Origin: Saxidomus purpurata
Taxonomy: Eukaryota; Mollusca; Bivalvia; Venerida; Veneridae
Direction: 5' to 3'
Assembly: GCA_022818135.1 (NCBI GenBank)
Contig: JAFMSR010000014.1
Span: 44,148,924 to 44,212,923 of the forward strand
DNA length: 64,000 nt
Each line of letters opens with the position of its first letter. The stretch's first letter is position 1. Positions 46,816 through 59,185 of the stretch are shown here, in pieces. The translations under genes were made by a program, and so were the position numbers. The notes under the pieces were generated by a model. That model worked only from the letters and a program-made list of their open reading frames with translations, searched no databases and was not told the origin of the DNA.

Positions 46816-49040
46816 TTAAGTTAGGCAGCGAGTCAAGGTATGCATCAAGTTAGGCAGCCCATCAAGGGAGGCATGAAGATAGCAAGCTAGTCAAGACAGC
46901 CAGCCAAGGGATGCGGGATGCATAAAGTTAGGCAGCCAGTCAAGAGATTCATGACAGGCAGCCTGTCAAGGGATGAGGGATGCATGAAGTTAGGCAGCCG
47001 GTCGAGGAATTCATGAAGTTAGGCAGCCAGTCAAGGGATACCTGAAGTAAGGCAACCAGTCAAGGACTTCATGAAGCTAGGCAGCCTGTCAAGGGATACC
47101 TGAAGTAAGGCAACCAGTCTAGGGATTCACGAAGTTAGGCAGCAAGTCAAGGGATACCTGAAGTTAGGCAGACAGTCAAGGGATACATGAAGTTAGGTAG
47201 CCAGTCAAGGGATACATGAAGTTAGGCAGCCAGTCAAGGGATACATGAAGTTAGGCAGCCAGTCAAGAGATACCTGAAGTTAGGCAGACAGTCAAGGGAT
47301 TCATGAAGTTAAGCAGCCAGTCAAGGGATACCTGAAGTTAGGCAGCCAGTCAAGGGATTCATGAAGTTAGGCAGCCAGTTAAGGGATACCTGAAGTTAGG
47401 CAGCCAGTCAAGGGATTTATGAAGTTAGGCAGCCAGTCAAGGGATACATCGAGCTAGGCAGTCAGTCAAGGGATACATGAAGTTAGGCAGCCAGTCAAGG
47501 GATACATGAAGTTAGGCAGCCAGTCAAGGGATACATGAAGTTAGGCAGCCAGTCAAGGGATACCTGAAGTTAGGCAGACAGTCAAGGGATTCATGAAGTT
47601 AAGCGCCAGTCAAGGGATACCTGAAGTTAGGCAGCCAGTCAAGGGATTCATGAAGTTAGGCAGCCAGTTAAGGGATACCTGAAGTTAGGCAGCCAGTCAA
47701 GGGATTTATGAAGTTAGGCAGCCAGTCAAGGGATACATGAAGTTAGGCAGCCAGTCAAGAAATACATGTACATGAAGGCATTCAGTCAATAAATGCATGA
47801 AGTCAGACAGTCAGTAAAGAAAGCCATACAGTAAGGCAGCTAGTCAAGGGATGCATGAAGTTAGGCAGCCAGTTAAGGGATACCTGAAGTTAGGCAGCCA
47901 GTCAAGGGATTTATGAAGTTAGGCAGCCAGTCAAGGGATACATCGAGCTAGGCAGACAGTCAAGGGATACATGAAGTTAGGCAGCCAGTCAAGAAATACA
48001 TGAAGGCATTCAGTCAATAAATGCATGAAGTCAGACAGTCAGTAAAGAAAGCCATACAGTAAGGCAGCTAGTCAAGGGATGCATGAAGTTAGGCAGCCAG
48101 TTAAGGAGTACCTGAAGTTAGGCAGCCAGTCAAGGGATTTATGAAGTTAGGCAGCCAGTCAAGGGATACATCGAGCTAGGCAGCCAGTCAAGAAATACAT
48201 GAAGGCATTCAGTCAATAAATGCATGAAGTCAGACAGTCAGTAAAGAAAGCCATACAGTAAGGCAGCTAGTCAAGGGATGCATGAAGATAGGCAGCCAGT
48301 TAAGGAATATATGAAGTTAGATAGCCAGTCTAGGAATGCTTGAGGTTAGGCAGCCCGTTAAGGAAATTATGAAGGTAAGCAGCAACCCACGACAAGCAAT
48401 GCATAAAGTCAGGCAGCCAGTAGAGAAAAAGCCATGAAGTAAGACAGCCAGTCAAGGCAGCCAGTCAATGGATGCATGAAGTGAGGAAGCCAATCATGAG
48501 AAGCATGAAGTTAGGCAGCAAAAACGCAGGGCCCATCAAAGGATGCATGAAGTTAGGCAGCCCGTCAAGGTAGGCATGAAGATAGCAAGCCAGTCAAGGC
48601 AGCCAGTCAAGAGATTAGGCAGCCTGTTAATGGATGCATGAAGTAAGGCAGCCAGTCAAGGGATGCATGAAGCTAGGCAGCCAGTCAAGGAATACATGAA
48701 GTTATGCAGTCATTCAAGAGATACATGGCGTTAGACAGCTAGTCAAAGAATGAATTTAGTTAGGCAGCCAGTCAACGCATGCATGAAGTTAGGCAGCCAT
48801 TCAATGAATTCATCAAGGCAGCCAGTCAAGGAATGCATGAAGTTAGGCAACCAATCGAGGAATTCATGAAGTTAGGCAGACGGTCAAGAGACGCATGAAG
48901 TTAGGCAGTCAGTCAAGATATGCATTAAATAAGGGAGGCAGTCAAGGAATGCATTGCTGTAGGACAGCCCGTCAAGAGGTGTATGAAGTTAATGAGCCCG
49001 TCAAGGGGTGCATGAAGTTAGGCAACCAGTCATAGGATTC
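46816..49040 (+). repeat. Large minisatellite, about 75 units of 29 bp, with higher-order repeats
   Basis: Unit ATGAAGTTAGGCAGCCAGTC then AAGGGATAC. The centre (47200-47760) is nearly uniform, the flanks are degenerate. A variant block (GCATTCAGTCAATAAATGCA ... GCCATACAGTAAGGCAGCTA) recurs at about 47775, 48005 and 48205. Confidence 0.95.
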
Positions 49041-49690
49041 AAGTAGGTGGCTGTTTATTACAGGTGTATTGGACGCGAAAATTGATACATCAGTAGAAAC
49101 AGCATGGAGTGATCTGCACTGGAATTGTTTGCCATAAAGCAGGGCTGAGGTTAAAGGAAGTGACACCATTGATAAACCATAGTTAGAACTTTGTTGATTA
49201 TCAGCCTCTATATCAAATAGAGAAGTCTTAGAAAACTATAAAACTAGTTTGTATTCCTGTAATGACTTCCTTGTTACTGACTTTTATCACAACAGTAGCA
49301 TTTCCTTAACATTGTCCGCCATTTAGAAATTGTTTCCTTGACAATGTCGTCTTTCAAAGGTTTCATACCGGGCTTCATGTCATCTATATGATAGGTTAAA
49401 GAGGACAAAATTCACTAATAACCCTCTAACACGCATGTGAATCCACACGTACAGGTAATAAACGCATGCCTTGTGTTAATTTCTGTAAAACGCTTTTTTA
49501 AAACAAGAGATCCAAGATAGCCCTATAAAATAATTCAAAGTGAAGCGTGTAAGTATGTATATCATCTGCTTTCTACACGAATGAGCAAATAAACGAGCTT
49601 TTTTTTTCGAGTGTATTTAGGTATTTCAATGTGCGCAGATTTTCGACGAAGGTTAAGAGGCAAAATCGGGAAAAAAGTTCTACATTGGTA
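49041..49690. other. Intergenic DNA, nothing recognised
   Basis: No repeat, exon or motif identified. Confidence 0.4.
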
Positions 49691-49714
49691 CAGAAAGTTA
49701 TCAATGACTACAGG

Positions 49715-49859
49715 CGGGTATGATTAGAGCCAGTCCTTCCACTACACCAGTTACTTCTGGTGTACCACAGGGCAGTGTCCTAGATCCTCTTCTCTTCCCT
49801 GCCTATATCGATGATATACCATCCAAGAAGAGAAATTTTTATATCTATATAAAACATCA
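49715..49859 (+). pseudogene. LINE reverse-transcriptase fragment with catalytic motif region
   Basis: The frame reads TTPVTSGVPQGSVLDPLLFP then AYIDDIPSKKRN to a TAA near 49865. SGVPQGSVLGPLLF followed by (F/Y)xxD is RT motif 4 of jockey/CR1-type LINEs. Only a fragment remains. Confidence 0.8.
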
Positions 49860-49865
49860 TCTTTA

Positions 49866-50560
49866 AAGATATAGAAAATATAGACATAGTTTTAGTCTAA
49901 AAGAAATGACTAAATATGAAATGAATTTTTTATATGAAAAAATCCCCGATATCTTAATATACCAAGATTACAATCTTTAATATCAGAAAATCATAGCTTT
50001 AAATCAGAGTCATCTTAACCATTAAAATATACATAGAAAGACATTTGTACACTTTTAAAAGGCGGTTTAATACGTTTCAGCTCATATCTTACAAATAATA
50101 AGAAATTAAGTATATATTTTAATGTTCAAAATTGCCTATGAAGCATAGTATTAACGGTGCTTGATTTAAAACGCTGATTTAAACCGTTGATGACGTCATA
50201 AATACGTGAATCACTTAATTTACTTTGTTTTTTTTTAAAAGGTATGAGACGCCTAAATACATTTCCATATACTTACTGTATAAGGTTTTCTTCTGGTGCG
50301 ACTACCTGAAATCCCACCGACTGCTGAAATGAACTTTGTTTTGTAGAATCATCCTAGTCCGACATAAAAAGAACATAATTTATACATGTGATACAATACT
50401 TTATGCCAGTAATTTGGAGCTGAATGACACCACCCCCATTTTTGTGGCAGTTTCAGTGGTCACCGACCAAATATGTCAGTATTTTCAAATACCAAATATT
50501 TTGAATATAATTTATATCCAGATTTTTCTTTCATATTTCATTTGTGATCTATCATCCAGC
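49866..50560. other. Intergenic DNA, nothing recognised
   Basis: AT-rich. The small ORF at 50336-50572 lacks recognisable motifs. Confidence 0.4.
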
Positions 50561-50662
50561 GATAACAGTTGATATCGAACTCTGATGACTATCGACCGAA
50601 AAGCCTCAGCAAGCCTCGGCTTCCCTGGCCGATATCATCCTCGTCCGATATCAACTGTTATC
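50561..50662. repeat. 102-bp inverted-repeat element with 17-bp perfect arms
   Basis: GATAACAGTTGATATCG (50561-50577) and CGATATCAACTGTTATC (50646-50662) are exact reverse complements. An inner arm pair, GGCCGATATC and GATAGTCATC-like sequence, is weaker. Probably a tiny foldback element. Confidence 0.7.
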
Positions 50663-52100
50663 AAAAGACAGTAACCTTATATTCTCTATTTATATGTCGT
50701 CCACTTACTGTGATCGATTGATATCAAGTCGTCTGGCTCACTGCCGATATTTACCGTGTGCTCACTAAAGTGGAAACATTTCATAGAAAATAATTATGAA
50801 AGTTCGTCATAGTGTTAACCCTGATGAACTGTACGTCGAGTTTGAAACCGGGACACTTGGGATAAGAAATAAGGTCACTTCGTCAAATAAAAAATATTCC
50901 ACATGTTTGACCCGATTTGAATAACACTTACTTAGAATAGTTGCCTCAACGCTAGTCAGCTACTAAGCCAAGCCATTTCTAGTCAACAACTATGTTAATA
51001 CTGTCGGATAATCTCTGTTGACTCAGGTGAGCGATATAGGGTCATCGTGACCCTCTCTATTATTGAATTATAACCATAGACTATCCTGTCGTTTTTAAAA
51101 TTTCATACAATGCTTAGAAAATGTTCACCGGTATTTAAGGAGCGACTAGAACTATGCTATTGTAGGGGTAAACGTTTTTTCATAATATTGCATGTCTTAT
51201 TTTGATTTCGTTGAAAGTGTTCATAAGTTACCTTATTTAGACCGTTCTACAATTAGAATTTGATACTTAAGTTACTAGAGATTGTCGCACTTTTGCTCTT
51301 TTGCAAATGTAAATGGATATATGGTCAGTAGTGTTGAGCCAGACACCAGAAACTGCAGCATCTAATACATACAACGACGGATGTTAACCAATAAGCTCCA
51401 GCGATGGCGGTACGTGACTGGTTCTCATTTTCAGGACTCTTAAGGCTTTTGGAATACTTCGGCCACACGTTTACATACAGTTCCAATTAATTGTCATTAA
51501 TATAAGAAGAAAATTGATATGTAGCCTTGTGTAGTGGGTCCTATATCAAATTTTTTCAAACTTTGATCCTGCAGTAAATTTAAAGACCTTTTCCAAAACC
51601 AAGGAACATAGAGCTTAGATATTCGGTGCACAGAACCAGCTAGTGGTTCTCTACCAAAATTGTCCTAATAATACCCATTTGCCTCACTCTAGGGTTCATT
51701 TGTTTTGTATAGACCTATGTCAGGCAATACTTAAAAATATTGTCCAAAACCATAAGGCGTAGAGCTTAAATACTTAATATGTAGCATAATTTCATTGTAT
51801 TCTACCAAGAATTTTCAACTTACACCCCTAGGTAAAAATTGATCACGCACAGGGGATATTACATAGACTAAAAGAGGATCCTTTTTGAAATATGTTTTCT
51901 TTAAAACTGCAAGGTCTAGAGCCATTGTCTAGTGTTCTTCTCCCTATCCCTAGCGTAAGATTTGATCCCGCCCTTTTGATTTACTCTCTTGTTTTTGAAG
52001 CCACAGTTTACCACAACGCCCACGACTATTGACATATTTTCTGTTTTTTTCAGACTACAGCAACCAAAATAAGTATGTATCACTTTGCACATTCATTTTG
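50663..52100. other. Intergenic DNA with an element end and old core units
   Basis: At 51023-51058 lies GGTGAGCGATATAGGGTCAT CGTGACCCTC, the 3' hairpin end of a pearl-like element. Its head may be at 46051, with the minisatellite lying in between. 51480-51990 holds three decayed core units (AACCATAAGGCGTAGAGCTT, TCTACCAAGAATTTTCAA). Confidence 0.5.
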
Positions 52101-52109
52101 GATGACCTT

Positions 52110-52195
52110 AACTTTCTCCTCCCCCTCCCCCCCCCCCCCCCTTTACCCCACCCCCCCCCCCCCCCCCCCCCCCCTCCCCCCCCCCCCCCCCCCCC
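52110..52195 (+). repeat. Poly-C tract, about 80 bp
   Basis: C runs with single T or A interruptions. Similar tracts occur at 3330-3349, 13349-13374 and 18561-18576. Length is unreliable in most assemblies. Confidence 0.85.
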
Positions 52196-52317
52196 AAGCT
52201 GCAAATAATGTGTACCACGCCCAGTTTTCTGGACCATGTTTGCAGTTTTGTAAACAATGCTGGTTTTTCCTATCTTTTTAAATAATTAACTTTGATTTGA
52301 AGTGTGCCCGCATTCAA

Positions 52318-52392
52318 ACAACACAAAGCCTTTACACGTTGTCACAAAGCCTTTACACTTTGTCACAAAGCCTTTACACTTTGTCTCATAAA
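52318..52392 (+). repeat. Three 22-bp tandem units
   Basis: CACAAAGCCTTTACACTTTG repeated three times. Confidence 0.8.
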
Positions 52393-52724
52393 GTTTTACA
52401 GTTTCGATTTCAGGAAAATGATCCTGTATAGTTTGAAAACTTTACTACTGAGCTAAAGACGGTTGTGTCAGTAAAGGATGGTAAAATGATATGACTCATT
52501 TGTCAGTGGAAGCAGCTAGTCATGATCCTAACATTTAAAGGTTTTCTATGTAAATTTATCAGAGACAAGTGACCTCAAGAGCGGGGCCATTTTAACACAA
52601 ATCGCACGATCTGAACAAATTTGATAGCGGATCTTGAGACAATGCTACACAACGATTATCAAAAGTTTTATAGTTTGTAACAAGTATGGTACAATCTAAC
52701 TCTGAAGTCGTGTTGAAATTGACC

Positions 52725-53125
52725 AAATGGTTTAGGAGCAAATCAGACTAATTTATTTTAGAAAAAATGTAACCAATGGCTTTGGATTAAATGTGACCGA
52801 ATAGTTTAGGTGCTAATGAGACACAATGCTTTAGGAGCCAAGTTAATGTGACCAAATGGTTTAGGTTCAAATGACACACAATGGCTTAGGAACAAATTAG
52901 GAACAAGTGTGAGCAAATGGTTTAGAATAAATGAGATCAAATGGTTTAGGAACAAATGAAACCAATGGTTTTGGAGCAAATGTGACTAAATGGTTTTGCA
53001 GCCAGATTAATGTGACCAAATCGTTTTGGAGTAAATATGACCGAATGGTTTTGGAGTCAAATTAACATGACCAAATGGTGTATGAACAAATGCGACCAAT
53101 ATTTTTTAAGAAAAGGACCAAATTG
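52725..53125 (+). repeat. Degenerate minisatellite, roughly 25-30-bp units
   Basis: About 14 repeats of GTGACCAAATGGTTTAGGAG plus CAAAT with strong variation and some deletions. Confidence 0.75.
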
Positions 53126-54740
53126 TCTAGGAGTAGATATCGTTTGAAGTTTATAGTGAAGCCGCACAACCACGCCTAGCGCACACAGTGCGTTCACTAT
53201 AGCTCGATGTAACCATTTTGTTCAATACGAGCTGTCTTTTATATGTCGCAGCGAACTAAACGCTGGTGCTATGAAGTATAAGCGAGAATGCAAAAACCTT
53301 AAAAGTATTAATCAAAGACACCTTTTAAGTTAATCATAACTGAATTTCATTCTGTCATACGATTACTTCCTTGTTTAGGACAAATATAAACAGCCAATGG
53401 TATTACGTTTCCAGTTGGTTTCTGTATCCCGACGTAGCAGTTATATCATTTGAAATATTGAAAGGTGGTTGGGGGGTTTCTTTCTGTTGCACTTTTGATT
53501 GACTAAAGCGTCTTTGTTTGCAAAAGTTACAGTTGTCAATTGTAAGTGCTGGCGATGCATTTGAAATTTATTGTGGACATAATTGGAAACATTTGGGCAT
53601 TACTGCTAACAGGTGGGTACATCACATTTGTTTTTGTAGCGTTCTGTGTTACCACATACTGGTAAAAGCAAAAAACTGGTTAAATGGCGGTGTTCCTCAA
53701 AGAGGCAATGTTTAAAACTAGACATGTACAAATCCTAATTAAACAAACGCTGAGACAAGGTATTAGCCAAAGTACATAATGTTTCTCAAAGATTTGCTGG
53801 ACATATACGCTACTACAAAAGTGATGATATATAGGCCTGAGTTTTTTAAAATTTGCAAATATTTCAATGGCGACGTCGTCAGGGAATTGATCCTTGGTCT
53901 AGTTCTAGACATGTAGTGCACGACATGTAAGTCAGGAGTCAAGGATTAAATCCTTTGCCCCACCACTAATATTACTAATGATCTTCCGAGATCTTAAACA
54001 GAGGTAACATAAAGAAGTGTTAAATACCGAGCAAGTAAAAGAATCAGTGGTTTCTCTTGAACTGGGAAACTTTCTGTACCTTGCACTATCCTCGAAACAT
54101 TAAATAAATAACATCTTCTAGGGGCATTGGTCATACAGAACACCCGGTTCCAACGACAAAAACTATAAAGTACGATACGTTCAATGTTTGAATTGTTTGT
54201 GTCACGCGTGCTCTAAATTGCAAATCTTATAGTAAGTTTTGCTTCTAACTCTGAGCTTGTGTTCAAATCCCGTCAATGGGTAAACAGAACATTGTGCGTG
54301 ATAAAGAAGCATGTAGTTTTTGAAAGTGGTCGTGTGTAAAGACAGCATATTATGGTATTACAACGCTATTTACACAGCGGGTCGATTGTATAACGGCTAC
54401 AGGAAGGAAAGATCGATTTGTAAACGTCCTTGAACAAGCACGCGCAATATTATTTTAAATAGCATAAGTTAGGCTAGCTGAAACAACTTCAGCGTACCCG
54501 GTTTATATGCTTGACAGAACGGGTACGCTGAAGCTTACTCCGTAGGGAAATCGTACCAATAATCGTGCCAGGAATCTGACACGCTCGCATTTCAGTATTT
54601 CATGAGCAATAAGTGAAAACAATAAATAATTTTATTAATCAGACCATAATCTTTTATTTTTTTTAATTTTGAATATCAAATTTTATCTATTTAACGTAAA
54701 GCTTTACGAAAGTTTCGAACAGGTCAGAATTTTTACAAAT
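53126..54740. other. Intergenic DNA with a 14-bp perfect hairpin
   Basis: CTTCAGCGTACCCG (54487-54500) and CGGGTACGCTGAAG (54520-54533) form a stem with a 19-nt loop. A tRNA-SINE relic is possible at 53880-53990. The open frame at 53518-53715 has no recognised motif. Confidence 0.5.
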
Positions 54741-54742
54741 TG

Positions 54743-54880
54743 GCCGCCATCTTGCCGATTTGACAATTATCACGTGACCATTCCCAAGAACTTTTCTGCG
54801 GGAAATCGCCGAAGGTTCCGATTGAGGTCACGGGGACAGTTTATTTATTTACATGACCACGTGCGTTTTGGCGCGAACAC
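54743..54880. promoter_or_regulatory. Promoter-like cluster: YY1, USF/E-box and E2F-type sites
   Basis: GCCGCCATCTTGCC at 54743-54756 matches the YY1 promoter consensus. TCACGTGA at 54770-54777 is a palindromic E-box. GCGGGAAA at 54798-54805 and TTTTGGCGCGAA at 54866-54877 match E2F sites. CCACGTG is at 54858. CpG density here is well above the surroundings. Which gene it drives is unknown; the exon at 58445 on the same strand is the nearest candidate. Confidence 0.5.
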
Positions 54881-54914
54881 TTTCAAGGTCTGTTCCGCGT
54901 CGAAAATAAAGTAA

Positions 54915-57900
54915 ATTTCTTTTGAAATAAAAAAAACATAGTGGTAAATGCTATTGTATATTTACACTCGTTCTTTATATCATCTAAACACTAAACAAAA
55001 GGAAAATATCAAGCGTTCTTAACTACATGAAAAATGAGTGGATTGCATCATACGAGATCTCGCGAGAGCAGGCATTTGGAAAGTCCGTTGTAAATGTAAA
55101 CACAATGATGTAGGTTTGAAAAATCGATGTTTTTGTAGCCAACTTTGGTTGTAGAACACCGTAAATGGTTTGAAAAGATGAATTTATAAATATATGACCC
55201 AAACATGATCATATTTCCCTACTTAACGTACATTAGATGAAAATTTGCATGATCTGTTATTTTGGTAAGGATTCGTAGTAGGGCTGATCCAACACTCTAA
55301 AGCCGCAGCTGACGAAAAACAAAATATAAAAATAGCGGCATTTAGAGTTTTAGAAGCCAGAACTAAAGTTAGGCTTTAAGGACCTCCATACTATACCGGT
55401 ATATTCGTTCGGCGACACGGAAAAGGTGCAAACGGAAAAACCTTTTTGACGATAATTTGAAAAACAATATTTGAAATACGTGGACAATTCGTTTGGATCG
55501 GAAATGATACACATAACGATGTTTTACGAATGTGGTGAGTAAATTTTAATTTTTCTTTGATTTTATACATTGTTTCACATTTTCTGCCAATTTTCCATGT
55601 GTACTGGTGATTGATGGTGTCCTCTATATTTACAGGTATGCATTTTGCCAAAAGTTTAGGATGTTAAAGTACGAAGGGCGGTCAAAACATATGTAGAATT
55701 TTGGTCTATTCGGATAGTATCAAATAATTTTCAAAAATCATTTTTAAACTTGTTTTTTTTAGTACATGTATTATCCATCTGCATCTATGCGTTTTGCCAT
55801 CTCTTTGGGATCTTTTTGTATTTCTTCTGTGAACAATTAAACAGGCCTATATCTAAGGTACTGCATAACAGCTGAAATAAAAGCGGACCTAGACTCGTAT
55901 TTGATTCCAGTAAGCATTTTGTTTTTCAGTTCAGGAAACAAATAAAAGCCACAGGGGCAAGGTCAGGGTGTTATAACAGTTGCCATTTAAAAGAATTGAT
56001 AAGTTCTACTGTAGATGAAGAGGTTATGGGGGGCCTTTGTCATGAAGAAGGAAATTTTTCGTTTTCCAAGAATTACTGTAGAATAGTATTTGGCAGTAAC
56101 AGTTCTACCTTTCTGTAAAACATGGGTAAGTATTATTCAATGTGGAACCCAGAATACAACTTACTTCACCTTACCAACAGAAGGAGATATTTAAAACCTT
56201 TTCGGGGATGAGGAACTAGCTCGTTTGACTGAGCTTTTGCGTCGGCATGATGCATCCAAATTTCATCACTAGTGATAATGTGATTGAAAAACGCAATGCC
56301 CGTTGCGATTAAACTTTTGGCATGGTCATCCTGTTAGCCTTTTATGACCTATGACAGCTGTCTTGGCACTCATCTCGCACTGACCTTACTCATACAAAGT
56401 TGTTCATGTAAATACATGTGTTTTGTGATATATCTTTAACATTGTTATTTCAGATTTTTATGAAACTGTACAGTGGGCTTTTTGGATTCGGGGGGATGAA
56501 GGACAATCAGAAATAGATGTATAGCCAGATGTAGCATGTGCTGTCAACAATCCAGGAACTTATCACCGTGCAACCATTCGTTGATCAGAATCTTGTCATA
56601 TGTGAATTTCCTTATGTATTATTAAATCTTAATGTCTCGGTAGTGACATGATATAAACTTGTCTATTTATCATTAATGCCTCTGTCAGTAATAACATGTT
56701 GTAGTGTCTTTTAAGTTAGTAATGGCATGATGAAGACTTGTCTTTTTATCATGCAATGAAAACCAAAGATTCTTTATTAAGTAAGAAAGGTCAGAGTAGG
56801 TCATAGTATTATAGATCTTTGTAAGCAACGCCTGTGAAATATACAAACCCTAAGTTTCACCAACACGTCAACACGTATTCAACTGTATGGCTAGTATACA
56901 ACAGTAAATATGCATTTGTGTGCATAAATATCTCTTTAAACAAAATCAATTCTACGTACAACGTCGTATCGTATCGTTTTGTGTCGTATTTAGATTTTTT
57001 TATTATTGAAATCGGTTGTCGATATGACCAATGTCCGTAGGAGAGGTTAGTTATCTAGGTTTCGGGGGATCGAGTAAAAAGACAGAAAGTTTCACTGTTC
57101 CAGAGACATTCCTTGTTCTTTAAGATGGCCATGTGTACAGAGGACCCTGGTTTAAGATGCCCATTTGGACAGGGGACCTTGGTTAAAGTTTTCACTCGAA
57201 AGACCATTAGTTAGGCTAATGATGAAGCGGGACAGGAACCGGCAAGTCCAACGCGACACCACTAGACCATGGATCTGTCCCATCTACTTGTCATAAACAA
57301 CACAATATATGTAGCATATTATTAATGTCACGATGTCTCTTGGACTTTATACTTGTTTTTCCCATTTTCCCATAAACTATTTTTATGCCTCCGTAGGAAC
57401 TTCGGGAAGAAATCGACTTGTCCGTCTGTCCGTCAGTCCGGCCGGCCGAGCCCAAAAGGTGGGGGATTAGTGGCTATGGCAATAATAGGTAACAGTGAAT
57501 TCTCTCAGAATGAATGTTTATTGTGCAAATTGTGATAACGTCACAGAGGCTTGTCCGCTATTCATCTCTTAAACCCCTCGTTGGATTTAAATCAAACTTA
57601 CTGGGAAGCATCGGCATGAAGTGTATTTATGCGTGTTACAATTCGGTGTCATATATTCAAAGGTCAAGGTCACAGGAGTCTGACATGTGAAAAACTTTTG
57701 TCCGCTCTTCATATACAAAACCCCTTGTTTGATTTTCATCAATCTTGCTGGGAATGAATTCATATTGTAATTTGGGGTCATCGTATGGTGAAAGGTCAAA
57801 ATCACAGGGGATTGCAGAGCTCGTCATCTCCTGAACCCCTTATTAATTTTGTCATCAATCATGGTGTGAGGCATCAGTAGGAAGTGTAGTTTTGCATATT

Positions 57901-58185
57901 ATAATTACGGGTCACTTTAGGGTTTCTTAACCCAGTGAATTGGATTTATGGGAAGGACGGTTTGACCAGTGTGATCATTACATTTGAGTTAAAAGACCTA
58001 AGTCATGCGCGCGACACGTCGTCCTATTGTGGTGAGCATGTATGCTAAGTCATTTCAAAATCCTTCAATTTATCAGGAAGTTACATAGGAAGCTCATCCG
58101 GACAGACGCACAGACACATACACCGAGCCGTAAAAGATACAAATTACTAGTTTGTTGAGCCACCGCCAGCGGGCTTGACAAAACT
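54915..58185. other. Region between the promoter-like cluster and the exon at 58.4 kb
   Basis: A possible first coding exon ends at 55535 (ATGTTTTACGAATGTG followed by donor GTGAGT), and its phase fits the exon at 58445. 57390-57900 is a GGTCAAGGTCAC-type repeat starting TTTATGCCTCCGTAGGAACT. 57215-57285 resembles a minus-strand SINE head. Nothing else recognised. Confidence 0.4.
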
Positions 58186-58186
58186 A

Positions 58187-58359
58187 CAGTGTTTACCGCT
58201 TTGCCGCAGGTAACAGGCAAAACGATTTTTACTTTTCGTAATTGCCCAGGTAAAAGCAGGTTTACGTAAGATAAGCCTTTTCCGCCAAACTCATGACATG
58301 CACGGTTGTCAAACGAGTACCTAGCCGGGTGCTCGCGGCAAAGCGGTATGCGCCGACTG
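58187..58359. mobile_element. 173-bp MITE, TA target site
   Basis: TA at 58185-58186 and 58360-58361. The left end CAGTGTTTACCGCTTTGCCGC (first 21 bases) and the reversed right end share ACCGCTTTGCCGC and CAGT. It lies directly upstream of the exon at 58445. Confidence 0.75.
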
Positions 58360-58444
58360 TATGCTGGATTTTATGAAACGTATAAGTCCTTTAACTTATA
58401 AAATTGCCGTTGATTTGACAGGATATTTATCTTTCTGTTTTCAG

Positions 58445-58668
58445 TGTGCCCTATATCAATTTTCTCCAGCTTTTATACATCAATGACATACGCGTCGCTA
58501 ATACCTCGTTGGATGCAGCCTTGCCGTGGATCCCTTGGTTCGAATCCGGAGCTCTTACCACCAAATGTGTTGCAAAACATGCGACAGTCTGACCAGCTGA
58601 TAGCACACAGGCTCTGGATGAAAGCTAACGAGGTTGAACTAATTGCAAAATTACTGAGAGACCAAATG
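58445..58668 (+). CDS. Unidentified coding exon
   Basis: Acceptor CTTTCTGTTTTCAG ending at 58444 and donor GTAAAG at 58669 bound 224 nt with one open frame. It reads SMTYASLIPRWMQPCRG, then NPELLPPNVLQNMRQSDQLI, then AHRLWMKANEVELIAKLLRD QM. The C-terminal half looks like a charged amphipathic helix, perhaps a coiled-coil start. An internal ATG (58482, SMTYAS) or a first exon at 55520 could supply the start. I do not recognise the family, and no further exon is apparent before the window ends. Confidence 0.5.
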
Positions 58669-58806
58669 GTAAAGATTTTAGTTGTTACAGTCATCTCTCT
58701 TGAAGCGTAACTAGGTAAACTTCTACTGTAGTAATAAAATTAAAGCAATCTTTATATATATATTCGAGCACCGCAATTTGGCACGAAATATTATTGCTAT
58801 GCTAAC

Positions 58807-59185
58807 GGTCGTGAACAATGTTTGCGTGTAATCTGTACTGATTATATATAGTCGTGAACAATGTTTACGTGTAATTTGTACTTTTAATAGTCGTGAACGA
58901 TGTTTACTTGTTACCTGTACTGTTCATAGTCGTGAACAAAGTTTACGTGTAATCTGTACTGCATATAGTCGTAAACAAAGTTTACGTGTAATCTGTACTG
59001 TTTATAGTCGTGAACGATATTCATATGTAGACATCTGTATTGTTTTCGATGAAGAACAATGTTAACGTGTATGTATAGAGATCTGTTTTGCTGGCAGTAC
59101 AGACGTCTGTGTAATTTACGGTCGTGAACGATGTTTACGTGTAGACATCTGTATTGCTTATGGCCAAGAACAATTTATAGGTGTT
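58807..59185 (+). repeat. Minisatellite, 36-bp units, six good and several decayed
   Basis: Unit ATAGTCGTGAACAATGTTTA then CGTGTAATCTGTACTG. Degenerates after 59010. It starts about 140 bp past the exon at 58445. Confidence 0.85.

Noticed and set aside
46816..49040. CRISPR-like regular 29-bp repeats
   Set aside because: Units are directly adjacent with no unique spacers, and the genome is animal. It is a minisatellite.
52055..52281. Pro-rich and Gly-rich ORFs
   Set aside because: Translated poly-C tract.
54669..54914. 81-codon ORF over the promoter-like cluster
   Set aside because: No homology seen; openness is likely due to the local GC-rich sequence.
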